From positions 496,001-560,000 of the forward strand of contig NW_006281105.1 in NCBI RefSeq assembly GCF_000203795.2: 64,000 nucleotides of DNA. Reading direction: 5' to 3'. Under the pieces are notes generated by a model. That model ran no database searches, was not told where the DNA came from, and saw only the letters and a list, made by a program, of their open reading frames with translations. Below are positions 11,085 to 25,421 of this stretch, one piece after another. Made by a program: the position numbers and the translations under genes. Source of the stretch: Batrachochytrium dendrobatidis JAM81. Taxonomy: Eukaryota; Chytridiomycota; Chytridiomycetes; Rhizophydiales. How positions within the stretch are numbered: position 1 is the first letter of the stretch; every line of letters begins with the position of its first letter.

Positions 11085-14000
11085 ATGAATATTGCAGTTG
11101 TTCAGCTGGCTAGTTGGAAACCAGATGTTTCTAGTGCAGAAGCAGTTCAACCTACAGTGTCTGCTGCTCTGTTCAAACACTTTGTTAGTCAACCTTCCAT
11201 CACAACTCATGTCAGTCAGTCGAGTGCAGTTCCTATTGCAATCTGCGCTTCTCCAGACGGACTGCTCTGCGCTGTTTTGTTTTCTGGACTTTTGGATATC
11301 CGGAAAGGCTCTCTCTGTCTGTGTCTGCTGCCACTTCCTGTCGATGTGTTTCCTAAACGGCAGCAGCTCGCTTGGTGTGCTGATTCAAGCTTGATTGCTG
11401 TTTCGTTTAGCAATGGGTCGTTGCTGGTTTATTCGTTGTTGTCTGGATCTTGTTTGTGTGATATTCAAACTGGCACTCGTCTGCACACTAATCCAGACGA
11501 TATGATCATGTCGTCTTTGTTCATCCAACCGCACAGTGTTTTGCTTTTTCACGATTTACAAGACTGTAATCGCCAGATGGCCTCCAACTCGGATGAACCC
11601 CTTTGCAGATCTATCTGGCTTTTTAGTGTTTCTTACAATGGGTTGATCACTGCATTTAAATTCAATTTAGATCCATTGGACCTTGTACTGTGTTTGTATG
11701 CAAGCTTCTCTGACATCTACAGCACTGTTTCTACCGCTATATTCGTCGATCGTCGTTTTCTTACTGCTGGAAAATCCAGGACTTTATCTGAATCAAAAGA
11801 CTTTGATCATCTTGTCTATTGGGATGTCGATTTTTCAGACAATATACTCACATTTTCTAACGCATCGTCCAAGATTCAGTTTACTCGTAATCCACCTCAG
11901 TCTGCATACACATTGAAAAATGCACTCTGTTTTGTAAACTCCCTTTGTTCACAATACGGTATATTTAACTCAAACGTGGATCTTGTTGGTGCAACTCAAA
12001 TCAACTACTGCAGATATTATAGTGCTTTGATCGTGTTGGATTCAAATGGTCAACTTCGATTGTACTCATCTACAGAACTAAAGTTAAAATGGTCATCTGT
12101 CGATGCAGCACTACCTCTTGGCAGCGTTTGCTCAGTCCAATGTTTTGATGGCAAATATATTTTGGCTTGTAGTGAGAATCGGCAATTATGGAAAGTTTCA
12201 ATCAACTCACTGTTGATTGATGAAACCAGCTCGGAAAACGAACCACCAATAATACCATTGGATATGTTTTCAGACGCTCTCGCAGAAATCTCCACGCCCG
12301 CTGATGCTCATTCAATCTCATACATTCTTGCTTCAAATGCATGCTTTGATACCGTAGATCTTGTTTGCTTGATCAAGGTAACACCAGAAGAAAAAATCCT
12401 TTCGTTAATGGGCTTGTCTACACCAGAAAATATCGCAGAATTATGTAGTCACTCCAGTATTACCACGGATCAAGTATACAAGACACTTTGGGTTCATTCA
12501 CCGGAAAAATCCCCAGATTTGGTTTTCTCTTTCTTATCAAAGGTTCAGGATTTGGCTTTTGTTTTTCTTCAAGGTTTAGATTCATACGAAGATCTGTCGC
12601 TTACACGAACACTGTTGCAACATGTCATTGAAAGAACAGACATGATTGGATTGAACAATGTGGAAGCGGAGCTGAACAAGGTGTTGGACAGTTACAGCGG
12701 GGCCTCTACTATTGAAAATACACCCACAAATGATTGGGGTGGCCTTTCTGCAACAGACGTGTGTGTTGCACGAATTCGAGCACTAAAATACCTAGATCGC
12801 CTGAACACGTTTGAGGCTATTTACCTAGATGATGCGGATCCAAAAGACTTTATAGCATTTCGTGATGCAGATTTGGTGATGCTTGCTTGTAAATTCTCTT
12901 CATCCCAACAGTTTGATGCTCTTGAAATTTTGTTTACACGGCACGGACATGACATACTACAGTATAGGACAAGTCTGCTGGATTTGATTCCAGAATGCAC
13001 CGACCCTAAACTATATCAACATCTTCTTCCTCGCATTGATCGCACTACTCTTTTTGAAACTCCGTGGCCTGTTATCCGATGGCGCAAGGCCGATTGGAGC
13101 TCGAATAAAGCCACAAAGGAATTGCTTGAATTACTTATTCACGATGATCATTCCATAAATCAGTCGGTTCAAATAGGCTTACAGCCAAATACATATCCTG
13201 CCAGTGCTGAGACGCTAGTTGAATGGTATCTATCGAGAATTATCACGATTGAAGAGTATAGCGGTCTGATTCAATATTCAATCGATTTTGCAAAATGCGC
13301 GGTTGTTCGTGGTGTTCCAGATGCAAAGAAATTGCTGGATCGGCTAGCAATTCTTGGCGCATTGCAAACACAACCGACTCGTACAAATTCATCTACTGCT
13401 TTGTCTGAGCAATCTCTCTTGACTTTGTCTCATGTAATGCGTATGGAGATACCTGATCTGGCTATGCTTGTGTTGGAGCAATCAAGCGAGCAATCGATCG
13501 TCCAAGAAATGGAGGTGCTCATTAAACCAATACTGGGACTCGAGCATTCATTTAGCTCTGATTGGATGATAAGGTTGGTTGCATGCATTCCTATAGTTTG
13601 AAAACAAGATCTATTAATTGTATTGTTGGTTATTTTTGATCAGGGGATTGGCCAAGCTTTCAAATCTTCATCCCAGAGCTACACTTGCAGTGATTCAATC
13701 ATCATCGCTTGATGTTCTCTACGAAAATCGGATGATATCATCACCAATAGCTTTAGCTGATGTGCTGCTTATTGCTTGCCATGAATTTTTTTCATCAAAG
13801 TGTATTTTTGCTTACAAAGAGATGCTGGCAGTCATTGTGTCTGTTTTACACAGTGTACCTCATTCGCCAACCCAAGAGAACGCGGACGATACTGTAGCTC
13901 AACGGCTTGCAAGCCTTGAGCATCTAAACACTCGATTGGAATGTTTGCGTTTCTTGGCTAAACTAGATATGTCTATGTCTATTTCAGATGTACAGAATTT

Positions 14001-17000
14001 GGAATCGTCAGAAAATGGACAGCTGCAACTTGTCGAAAAGATTCCTCGTCGAGCACTTTCATGTGATTTTATTAGTGAAAGTAAAAGGGATCGGGAAACA
14101 AACCTTTATAATATTTTAAACCAGGCTCTTCAATTGCAGGCGCTTGGTATATTCAAGTATATTTCCCAAGATGCTATATACTCCAGCTTTTTGAGTGCTG
14201 CGGTTTCTAATGGATGTGAGTCGAGTTGATAATCTAATTTTTGCAGTATCAATGTTTAATTGGCCTTTGCTCATACTAACGTTTTAATTAACTTGCTAGT
14301 ATATTCATTTGTCAAAATGATACTACCAAGTACAAACTCAAATACAACAAACGCAGCATCTGTTCAACTCGTTCAACAGGTGCTTGTATCCACTGCTCGA
14401 GAAATGTTTGATAATGCCCATTTGGGTAGTAAATCAACTGGACTCTTGAAGGAAGCCTGGGATTGGTGTGTATATTTTGTTTGTATAGCTACTTTGTATA
14501 AATATTGCGATTGGTTTGAATTTAAATTTGAAAAAATCTATGTCTTCATTTTGAAAACCTCATTTTCGTTTTATATATCATGCATACTAATTTAATTTGT
14601 TTAGTTTGAATCTTGTTACACCATCTGTTGAAATGAAGCGCGAGCTTGAATTGATTGATGCTGTTGATGTGATTGTTGGTAAACATCATCTTGTAGATGA
14701 AAAAACTCGTTCTGAATTATTACCGATCCAGATTCGTTTCCATCCTGATCGCGTGGATCTTCTTCGCCAGCTTCTTTCTGAAAATCCTCAGCTCAATGCC
14801 TTTCCAGAAATGATCATGGACCTTGCTTGTAAACTTTGTGGAGAGACGGCTGCAGCCAATACTATCACTCAGCTACGAGTTCGATCATATCTTGCCCATG
14901 CTGCAATCGATGATGGAAGTCTTGATGTAGCTAGCTACTACTGTAACCAGTTGATAAAGATGTCATTCACTGAAGGGCCATCTACACAATCAAAGAATTC
15001 GCCACTGACCAACGATGCATTGGTAAAAAGCTTATGTAACGTGTTTCAAAGACTTGCAGAATCTAGCTGGTTGAATTTACAGTTTGATGAGAAGCTTCAC
15101 TTGATATCTTGCATTATACAAATCTGCCCAATCACGACTCTAGATTCGATAATTGGACTTTGGCGCAAAACTGAATTTGAATCAATTTTATGGGATTCAA
15201 TGCCGAAAGATACTCAACATAAGCAACCGAGCCATAGTACTACAGGGAAAATCATACCTTTATTTGGTGGTGGACCTTTTATAGCGTCCAACCCTGTTGA
15301 TACTCCTGATTTTGATGAACTTTTCAAAAATCTTGCTGACAACCTTCCAGCCAATCCATTTGAACATCGCGTTGATAAGCTTTCACAGCATGACTTTTAT
15401 TCGGCACCTGGATGCACTCCGTCTGATAACTATTCTTTAACACATCAGATGTCAAGTTTTTCTTCATTATCCAGTAACAAATTGTACAACGACATTTATT
15501 GTATGTTGCGATGCCAAGAAATTCGGAGATCTCAAAAGCATAATACATCCAATCTTCTTGGAACCTATGCCAATCTTGTCTGTGAATCGGATACCCTTCA
15601 AGCTCTTGCTGCTCTATTTAGCTGTAACTCTGTATGTATAACTCGAGTGTTGTCTACTATCAATACTTTGATATTGCTTGTAGTGTCAGATGTGTCAAAT
15701 GTGTAATGTATTTTCCTGTTAAATCTTGTAGATGGTCGACATGCAAGCGTTTTTTAATCGATTTGAGCCATCTGATTCTATTGGTCAAGTTGCAGCACAT
15801 TTCTTTGCTCTATCCGCACTTTACAAACTAAACGGACATACTGGCACCTCAAACGACTTGTGGAATGCAAAATACACGGAAATCATGCTTTTTTTGACAC
15901 AACGTACATCCGATACTAATCATATATCTATCGAGCATCAAGATCAGGCAGAGCAACTATTAAGTCTTTCAAAGTTGTACTCGTTTCAGGCTGAGCATGC
16001 ACGTAATAGAGCTGTTACAGATATGCTAGCTTTGCGATATCATGTGAATCTAGAAGATATGGACAATGACTTGGAATACCGACGCTTAATTTTTTCAAAT
16101 CTTTGTTTTACAATCGATGCTGCTCAGCTAGAAGATTGTTTAGAAGCCGCCAGATACTTTAATTTTGACACAATCGAGGTAACTTGACTCAACTGTGGAA
16201 GCTATACGGATGTGTTTATATTTTAACTAACATGTTATTAGATCTTAAACCAACATATTACGTGGCTGATTTCATCCAATGAAGTCAATGCAATCCAGTT
16301 GTCTGCGCAACTACAATGCATATCTGCTTTTTGGGAAAATAGTTCAAATGACGTTTGTAATATTCTACTTTCGACTCACGCCAAGGTTTTATTATGCTCA
16401 TACTTGTTTCATTCTATTTTAATGGACTACTAATTCTATATTTAGTACTTTATTTTACCCAACGATGCATTGATAGTGATTTATCGAGAGCTAGTAGAAC
16501 TACTTGGTGTCAAAAAAGAAAATACTACAAAGGATATACAACAGCTGTATTCTCGAATCGCTCTTTTGGAAACCATTCAATCCTCTACTATTCTTTGTGA
16601 TTTGACGTTGCCTTCATTACGTAGTGCTATGATGGATGAAGCAAAAGGATTTGTTTGTTTATGGAAAACACACTCGAATTTTGAACGCTTTGACGCTTTG
16701 TTGGTTCTGCTTACAAGGTAGATTTAATAACGGTCTGCAGCTGTTGAATTTACTAAATTGATTTTAATTTATTCCAAAAAATTGGTAGACTCGACTCTCT
16801 TTACCCATGCCCACTTTTTTCAGATGAAATGGGCATTGCCGATATCCATATTGACCAAAGCGCAATATCTAGCAACTTGTTTTTTGTTTTTTTGGATGCT
16901 TCGTTGGCAGACATGATAATCAAATGGGAGTTGATGAATTCTGAAAGGTAATGTAGCATTTTCATTCAACTCATATTGTATTTGATTATATTTATACATA

Positions 17001-19180
17001 GTCATCGTGTATTTATCATCATTGTTGTAGTGTAATGTCGTTGGTATCTTATGTTCATAAAGGAATCAAGGTCATGCAGCCATCGCATGTTTTTGAAATT
17101 GGTTCTCAACTAGTTGTCGGTGAATTGGTAAGTATGAGTTTTATATCTTTGTCAATTGTCATTGGAATCTAACGCTATTTACTCATGTATTTTGTACTAA
17201 CGCAGGCAAGTCGCTTGATGCTGGACATTCGAAAAAGCACGTTGGATCTTTTAAGAAATTATCTTGCTGAAACCAGTTTTGTGGAAGCTCTTTATCCACT
17301 AGAGATGCACATGAGCATTCTTTTGGCTCTTTCGCACATTGACACTGAGCTGCACCTTCCTGGTGGGATTTTCACCACTTTTATTCTTGAAATTGATTGT
17401 GCTTACAGAGATGTTGAAAAGGTATTTGCTTGTAATCAAAGTATACTGTTTATAGCGATTTACTAACGTTTCTTGTCATGCCAGATCACTGCAGCACTGT
17501 TTAGTCTTATTAGATCAGAAATTGATGGACAAACTGTTGAGCGCGTTGTCAATGCCATTCAACTAGGTTTTGTAGAAACTCAGAGCACTTGGTCTATGCC
17601 CTATCTTTACAAACAAGCGGCCATTCAATATCTCGAGCTGATTGACAGCAATTCCAGTGACAATGATCCTCAACTACTACTATTTGAGAAATGGATAGAC
17701 TTTGTGTTGAAAGACTGCTCCACTAAACCTCTTGCATCAGTTTCTGGCTGGGATGACGATGAGTTTGACGATTTAGATATTTCTAATAGTCAAGATGATA
17801 TAAAACACGAATTAGAAGTTGTGCTCGATTCTGCAGTGCAAGGACACTATCAACTATCTAAACCTGGATATATAACTTGTCATAAACTTCTTGAAAAGGT
17901 ATATTTTTATATTTGATATTGCAATTAAATTTTTATTTAGCATTTCTGTCGACTAATTTGACTTGTGTTTTACTGTACAAAGCATTTTGAAATCAAGCAG
18001 GACAGGGCTGTTGCTGCAAGTGTTGCCATTCAAAATGCCAATATTTTAGCTTCTTGGGGACTGGTGGTAAATATGGCTTCGTCATAATTTTGATATGTTG
18101 ACTCGAACATTTTTAACTTTGCATTTATGTAGGTACAATCGGATCAACTTTTGACCAGTGAGGCTCGCATAGACTATGTATCAGTTCTTTTGGAAAAAAC
18201 ATCAACAGATGAGCAATATATTTGCCTGTTTAATCTATTGGTGGATTGGACAGTGACCGATCAATTGTCAGAGACTTTTAATAGCCAAACTGTTGAACAT
18301 ATGTGGATGAAAGTGTTTAGGCATCTTGTTTCAACAGGCCGTGACAAGTTGCTTTTCTTTATTATGTTGCATTTGCGACAGGTGTTAGTTTTTGATGACA
18401 AGGTGAGTTTTTGATTCAGGAGTGCTGTTAAAATGTATCATGTTTGATTATGATCTGGGTAGCATCTGTTAACCTAAAAATTACATGCAGGACTTGCTAC
18501 AATCTATTCAAGACCAGCGAGATCTTGCTAGTTTCTATCAATTCTCATTGATATCATTCAACTTGGAAACTGTATCAAAAGCCTTGCAAGAGTTTAAAGA
18601 CATGCTGATTGCCTCGAAGGATTTTGAAGAATTACTTTTTGTGAATCCTACCTTGCTGTTGCTCGTGCTCGCCTATGACCGTGGTGAACGTGATGCCTGG
18701 GTCATTGAACATGTTATAAACTGGACAAAACTATGCGAAACCATACTTTCAACCTCACCTGGAGATATTCGAATCAGCGAAGCACGGCATCAAACTCTTG
18801 TAATATCATTGATTGCTGATCTTTGCATCAAAGAGCGTTTTTTTCACGCATCCCGGCTTGCTCAACTTTATCTTGGTGTAGATGACTTTGCACTACATAG
18901 TGTTGGCTCTCACATTTCTCTCATTACAAAAACTTTGACACTGATAGAACATTCCAGCCAAGCGTCCCACTCACTTATTTTGCAGCCAATAACTCAACTT
19001 TCTGATGTTGGAACTCGATCGTCAAATTTGCTAGATCATTGGAAACAGTTTGGTCATGATGCACCAATTTTGGAAAAATGCACTCCATTGAGTAGTGTGT
19101 CGGACAATATTTCTGTACCATTATTTCATGAGCAAATTCAACGTGCTTTAGATTTGATTCGGTTGCGCTTTTCGCAATAA
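11085..19180 (+). CDS. NBAS: NBAS/Sec39 family subunit of the NRZ (Dsl1) ER tether
   Basis: A large gene with about 14 exons. Exon 1 (11085-13573) is unusually long. It encodes an N-terminal WD40/propeller region (SPDGLLCAVLFSGLLDI, LAWCADSSLIAVSFSNGS) and the start of the Sec39-type alpha-solenoid (WYLSRIITIEEYSGLI and following). Later exons continue the helical solenoid to the TAA at 19180, including an acidic WDDDEFDDLDI patch near 17750. Summed exons give roughly 2,300 residues, close to animal NBAS and far longer than yeast Sec39. NBAS acts with RINT1/Tip20 and ZW10/Dsl1 on the ER to capture COPI vesicles from the Golgi; in animals it also takes part in nonsense-mediated decay. The N-terminal propeller and solenoid order support NBAS over a yeast-style Sec39. 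Only the exon 1 donor was checked closely. Confidence 0.8.
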
Positions 19181-19538
19181 TGCTGATTTTATAACCAAAA
19201 TAAATATACTATCAGAGAGCATGGAAAACTACATAATTATTGAGGCGTACTGGTAAATGAATAGTATGTGTGCGAGGTAATTTTAGAATCACGCTTTTAA
19301 AAGATGAGTGACATCAGTAATAGCTTGCTCTGTATTTTCAAATCTATCGATTGACTGTTTTGAGCTATTTTTGTTTGGTTGATCACGGTTGACTTTGCCT
19401 GAATGCATGTCAACTAATATATATAGCCACGTTTAGCATTTTGGACTGTTAATGAAAAGTGTTTCATTTTATAGATGAAATACCAACAGCAACTGATTGT
19501 TGAACGGTTTACAACCCCACCAAAAAACAATCAATCAC
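19181..19538. other. intergenic, convergent 3' ends
   Basis: Spacer between the stop codons of the NBAS and coiled-coil genes. Nothing recognisable apart from AT-rich sequence expected to hold two polyadenylation sites. Confidence 0.6.
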
Positions 19539-22500
19539 TTAATGTGCCAAACTTGTATCTTTACGATCATTTAAACCTGTATGAGTGTGATCATCTGTGG
19601 CTTGCGTTGGCGTGATTAGATCATCAATAAAAGATCCACTGTCGTCTTTTACATGCACAGCACTACCTGAACACTCTAACACGTCTGCAGATACAGCTGC
19701 TTGCTCATCTGTTGAAAGTTCCAGACAATCTATATCATTTACAATACACTGTTGATCTGTAATGTGTATTGATGGCTGACTTGTCGAATGGGCATTGATT
19801 TTCAAAAGATTCTGTAATGTTTCAAGCTTTTCCTTGTCGAAATTCAGTAAACTATGGTTATTCACAAGCAAATCATGAATGGTGGCAAGTGCTAAATAAA
19901 GGTGTTGGAAATGAATCTTGACTTGATGTGTAAACAATGTGTTGAACTGTTGCAAAGAGTCGCGAGTATCTACAGTAGTCTCGTTCGTGCATAGTTCAGT
20001 TGCCAAGAATGTACTGTCCAATTCAAAATCCAAGTCGCGATACTTGTCGTAACCTGTTGAATGCCATGTATTGTATGAATCACAAACTATGATGAGAAAC
20101 CAAGTTGGTAACCAGATAATAAAACTACTATATCAATCAATATTCAATAGCCATTCATTATGCTACAGTATGTACCTTGTGGGGTTTGAGTATGTATGAA
20201 TTGTTTAGTATTTAGCTCGTTGGAAATTCTTGAAATGCACTCTTTCATGGCCAAGATTTCCTGATTGGTTGCTAATGTCTGTATATTACCTATAATTGAG
20301 CAAATACTTGCCTGCAAACGCTCTACTGTGCTATCGTAGGCGATCGTAGACAAATGTTGCTTGTTTTCGATTTCACTCAAGTCTTCCTTTGTGGCATAGT
20401 TACATTTAAACTTTTCAAACTCTGATACAAAGGCTTGAATATCACGGATATTCGATTCCAATTTATCAATGTCGCTGCTGTTGTTTTTTTGAAGCTGGAT
20501 TAAATCGTGTTTTTTGACAAATGTGTCCAGTTGTGTTTGGATTGCTTTTTTGGCAGAATCCATATGAGTAAACTGTGACGCATGGTTTTTCTTTACTTTT
20601 GTCTGAATGGTATCGCACAAGTTTGTCAGATCTTGTATTTTAAGCTCACTTTGAATAATCAATTCATGCTGATTTTTGATCTCAAGCATAGCCAATTGAT
20701 GCTTGCGATCTAGTATATCGTGTGTATTCTTTTCAGCGATATGTGCCTCGGATGATGTATGTTTCAGTCGTGAACCTATATCCCCAATACGCTTGAATAA
20801 TTTTTTTGACTGTTCTTCACAACCCTCTGCCAAATTACGCAGACTTGATGAATGCTATAAAATCGCTCAGTTTGTTAAACTTGATACTTGGTCAATGATC
20901 TGAATCAAGTATTTTACCTTTTTATCAATATCTTCAATTGCCATTTTAATGCCCTCTTTCAATTTCAAAACCTCTTTTTCCATTTCTAGTCTAGATTTGA
21001 TCTCTGCTCTTAGTACCTCTTCCAAAGATGTAGATGCTCGTTTAGCATCCTTTTCAACGAGACAAATGGATTCACTCAGTTTTTGAATGGCTTGATTTTG
21101 CGTTTCTTCTAATTTATGTCGCTGTATGGCATCATTGACACTTTGCCAGATTTCTGAGCGAACAGCCTTTATACCATCTGCTAAACTTGCTCGCAATTTC
21201 ACAGTATGCGCTTGACAGTCAGAAATTCTATCATTTAGTGATTGCTCCATAAGCATTTGTTGTTGAATAGAATTATCTTGCAATGTGGCGAATGACTCTT
21301 TACATTTATCTTCGTGAATGCGTTGGCATTTAACAGTTTCGGTCATGAATTTACTTTGCTCGTGACGCTCTTTGAAAATCTCATCAAACAAACCTTGCCG
21401 AATAGTTTCAATGTGATTGGCAGTGGATCGTTCATGCGTATGCACAATATCTCTAATATCCTTGTATAAATTCTGACAACTTTTTTCAAATTGAAGTCTA
21501 TAGTGCATTTCCTTTTCAATGCTTTGTCTGGCGTTTTTTTCAACCGATGAGATTTGAAATTGAAGTGATTCAATTTTCATTGCAAGTGCTGTAAAGTGTG
21601 GATCCATCATCAACTGTGTAGGCTTGTCAATCATTGCATTTAAAATGTCTTGTTTGTTGTTGCTCGAGCTTGTATTTTTAATCAATTGATGTATTTTTTG
21701 TAATTCCTTTTCCGCCTTGTCGCGCACTTGATGAATATACTCAACAGTAGCATGCAATTGTGAAGTTGACTCTTGCAATTTGTGAGTTTGCATAGATTGG
21801 AATGCATCTAGATGATCTATGTTGGACTGCAGTTTTGTTTTTACAGTTGCACAGGATAGATGCTTTTGAATCGTACGATATGCTGTCTGCTCAGCAGCTA
21901 ATAAATATTCTGCAAAGTCACGAATTGTTAGCGAGTCCATTGCGACCGTCTTTTCAAGTGCCTCTATTCGAGCAGTAGAGAATATCAAAAGCGATTGATT
22001 TAGCAATAGATTGAGATCAAAATTGGGTTGTGGATCCATTTGATCTGGAGCACAGTCATTCATTTGAAACGGTTGCTTTAAATTACTATTTGGGTTGGCG
22101 ATTTGAATTAAGCTTGCATTAGTTTCTGAATTTTTGGGATATTTTGAAACATTTGAAATCTGATTAGTACTGGATTGGATATCAGAGTTTTTAAAGCGCT
22201 GTGATAATGGATTTCCAGTAGCAGACGAATATGGACTCAAACTGGGGTTTCTATTGTAGTTCCCTAGAACGCTTATATTAGGAATAACACTATGTGACAA
22301 AGAAGTGAGTGCATGATTTGTGTATGGCTGTTTGAATAATAAAAATGCAATTGATAAATAGCACGTTAGTACTTTGTGGAGCAATAAACCACGAGTAGTC
22401 AAAACTGGGTGTTTTACATAAATGTATTTAAATAGAACGCTTGGTTTCAAACAGATAGGTAAAGTAGCAAGTTTTTGGCTTACGGAAATAAAAGTTATAT

Positions 22501-22842
22501 TACCTGTTGAATCTCGGAATTATTTTGATCCTGAGCGAGTCGTTTGTATTCCATAATTTCATTTTGTTTATTGATAAGCTTTCTGAAGAATTGAATTCGA
22601 GCATTTGTAATTTTAAAATAATAGCAAACATGACCAACACATATCAAGATATATTAGTTGGTAGTCATACTTTGAAACATTATATTTGCTTGATAATCAA
22701 GATATTGCAAACAGGATATGGTACACTTGTACACTTGCCTTTGTTTCGCCTCTTCGTTTTGGACTTTTAAATACTCTTTAAGGGAACGATCCATTTTTTG
22801 CTTGACCTTTTCCCGCTGCTCAATATCTTTCCAAAAGGACAT
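19539..22842 (-). CDS. long coiled-coil protein, family not recognised
   Basis: Five exons fit. Exon 1 starts at an ATG at 22842 (MSFWKDIEQREKVKQKM). Exon 2 (about 22584-22505) gives a helix with KLINKQNEIMEYKRLAQ. A long exon starts at about 22331 (PYTNHALTSLSHS). A further exon begins after an acceptor near 20858, and the last exon (from about 20054) reads GYDKYRDLDFELDS and ends at 19539. Apart from a polar segment near the N-terminus, the protein is almost entirely heptad-like, rich in Q, E, K and L, with roughly 900 residues. There is no signal peptide and no enzyme motif. Such proteins in flagellated fungi are often centrosomal or axonemal scaffolds, but nothing in the sequence proves this. 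Each chosen junction keeps frame and uses GT-AG. Confidence 0.6.
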
Positions 22843-23016
22843 GATTGATACGAGAAGGGCGATTTGTATTGGATAATCTGGTAGAAAGCGAGTGTAAAAC
22901 ACAGTCTGGATGGATACGAATGCACACCCTCAGGAACAAAACGCATGCCAGCCACGAGCTCGATTTTATCCCCTTGTAACTTGTCAACTTGATTCTCTTG
23001 TAAATCTACTACAGTT

Positions 23017-25251
23017 ATGCCTGGAGGTAATCATCTTTTATCATTCATGTCTTGCTATAGAATTATACCTGTCATGTTTTTGGAAGATTTTAAACGGAGC
23101 AACTGCAACTTAGCATGGATAATCGGGCGTGCGGAGCTATTATCTGCATCTACAACTTGTATGATATTAGCACATGATGCTACTACTGCCAATCTACTCG
23201 ATCAAAAAACTTGTATCTACATGAAAGCATTTGATGTTTTGTATAAAACTTTGGACCTAGTGGCAGTCAATACTGGAGTTATCTGATAAACACTATATAT
23301 CCGTCCTAATTCAAGACCCACTCTTGTCAGTGCTGATTCTTTGACATCAAACACTGATGCTTTATTGCTATATATGTAGGACCTGACGAGTGGCTAGAGA
23401 CTATACGACAATGCCAATATTTGTCTGAGCCTGACATCAAGAAGCTTTGTGATATGGTGGGCAGCTTTAATGCAATGCGTATGGTTTTAATACGCACTAT
23501 CATACCTTTTGTTTAAGCCAAACAGTTTTTCTAAGCTTGTTTTGACGGGAGTCAAACTAAAATACTGAAAGTGATACCTCATGTGTAATCATAACGAGGT
23601 GCAATAATCTACTATTGTGCATGGTTTTTCACATTTCTGAAATGATTACTCGGAATGGAACGCTCTTGTTGCATTCTGTGGTAGGATTGACATCAATTCA
23701 GCAAATAAACTTGATGAAATGCATCGACGGAAACTCAATGACCGTTGGTTATGGCTTGTATCGTCTACAGCATTTTACTTTTTACTGGACCACTCCTTTT
23801 GTTAAATGCATGTACATTTACGTGGCAAACAGTCGAGTACTTACGATTTTCCCTCTTCTAATTAGGTCAAGGAACTTTTAATTGAGGAATCAAACATCCA
23901 GCCAGTGTCATCACCTGTCACTGTGTGTGGTGATATTCACGGGCAGTTTTACGACCTTCTTGAGCTATTTCGTGTTGGTGGGGAAATGCCTTCAACCAGC
24001 TATATATTCATGGTAATTTTTGGTTTCTATTGTTAGATTCAAATGCTTATAACGATTCATGTATCTTATTGACTGTGCTTATTTCTACTAGGGTGATTTT
24101 GTTGATAGAGGATACTATAGTTTGGAGACATTTTCATTACTTCTTGCACTCAAAGCAAGGTGATTCAAGCTTTATCTGAATATCAGCGCCTTTTATTCTA
24201 ATGATTTAAACTACTGCTATGGTCTCTAATTACTGCAATTTATTGTAAACCAGGTATCCAGACAAAATATCTTTACTGCGAGGCAACCACGAAAGTCGAC
24301 AAATCACTCAGGTTTATGGATTTTATGGTGGGTATGATTAAAACCTTGTACCAACGCGATGCACTGAGCTGTCGTTACCTCGTATTTGGCTAGCTGAAAA
24401 TGTGTTTTTAACTTTTTTGGAGTTGATAGATGAGTGTCAAACAAAATATGGAAACGCCAATGTCTGGAAATATTGCTGCTCCGTGTTCGACTATTTAACT
24501 TTGGCATCGGTATGCCAAGTTTGTTGAATTTGATGCGTTAAATTTGAGTTTTTCATTCATTGTATTCTTATTTTGCTCCATGTGTATGATTGGGCTTTTA
24601 GATTATTGACGGGAGAGTTTTATGTGTACATGGAGGTCTTTCACCAGATCTGCGAACACTTGATCAAATCCGAACCATTCAGCGTGCACAAGAAATTCCT
24701 CACGAGGGAGCATTTTGTGGTATGTTAGTGCGGTGTATGGTTTTGAATTATAACATTGGTTTACTTTGCATGTATTATTAGTTTTATTAATTTTAATGTG
24801 CTGGGTCTGGTAGATCTCATGTGGTCGGATCCTGAAGATATTGAATCATGGGCAGTAAGTCCACGTGGTGCTGGCTGGCTATTTGGTCGCAAGGTTACTT
24901 CAGAAGTGAGTTGTGTGATGGATCAAGATTCACCGATGCGCCATTGTGTCTTTACTGATCAAATTCACAACTTATAATATCCGACTATAGTTTTGTCATG
25001 TAAACGGCTTAATTCTAATTGCACGAGCTCATCAGTTGGTGCAGGAGGGATTTAAATACATGTTTCCGGATGAGAATTTAGTCACAGTTTGGTCTGCACC
25101 AAATTATTGTTACCGATGTGGAAATGTGGCATCTATCATGACAGTAAACGAGTCACTGGACTTTGACGAAAGCTCATTCAAGATCTTCAGTGCCGTTCCT
25201 GATAATCAACGAGTTATCCCCGCAAAACAGAATACTCCATATTTCTTGTAG
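23017..25251 (+). CDS. PPP6C: protein phosphatase PP6 catalytic subunit (Sit4-like)
   Basis: A multi-exon Ser/Thr phosphatase of the PPP family. Visible metal and catalytic motifs are [10 protein letters not shown] (23931-23960), [27 protein letters not shown] and VHGGLSPD (near 24632). Later come ISP-like [13 protein letters not shown] and [11 protein letters not shown] (near 25096). The C-terminus ends TPYFL, the methylation-type tail shared by PP2A, PP4 and PP6. PP6/Sit4 is favoured over PP2A or PP4 by [14 protein letters not shown] at the N-terminus and by the tail [17 protein letters not shown]6 acts in cell-cycle entry, ER-Golgi traffic and TOR signalling. Clear exons run from 23380. 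The first exon is proposed to be only 10 bases (23017-23026, ATGCCTGGAG), because that ATG has a donor in the phase the 23380 exon needs; this start is uncertain. Confidence 0.87.
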
Positions 25252-25421
25252 TTGATGATGACTATTTCATCACATCTGCTATCAAATAAGCACTTTAATA
25301 GTTTACTGGCTTTGTGTTTGCATCTAAAGTTATCTCTAAACTGAACAATGAAATAAAGTATTTTTTGACGAGCTTTCAACTCGGACTGATTTTTGAAATA
25401 CTCTATTTTTGTATTTCCGAC

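Noticed and set aside
23017..23286. Plus-strand frame starting [10 protein letters not shown] as a separate gene
   Set aside because: Only its first 10 bases are useful, as a likely PP6 first exon. The rest has no similarity and lies in the proposed intron.
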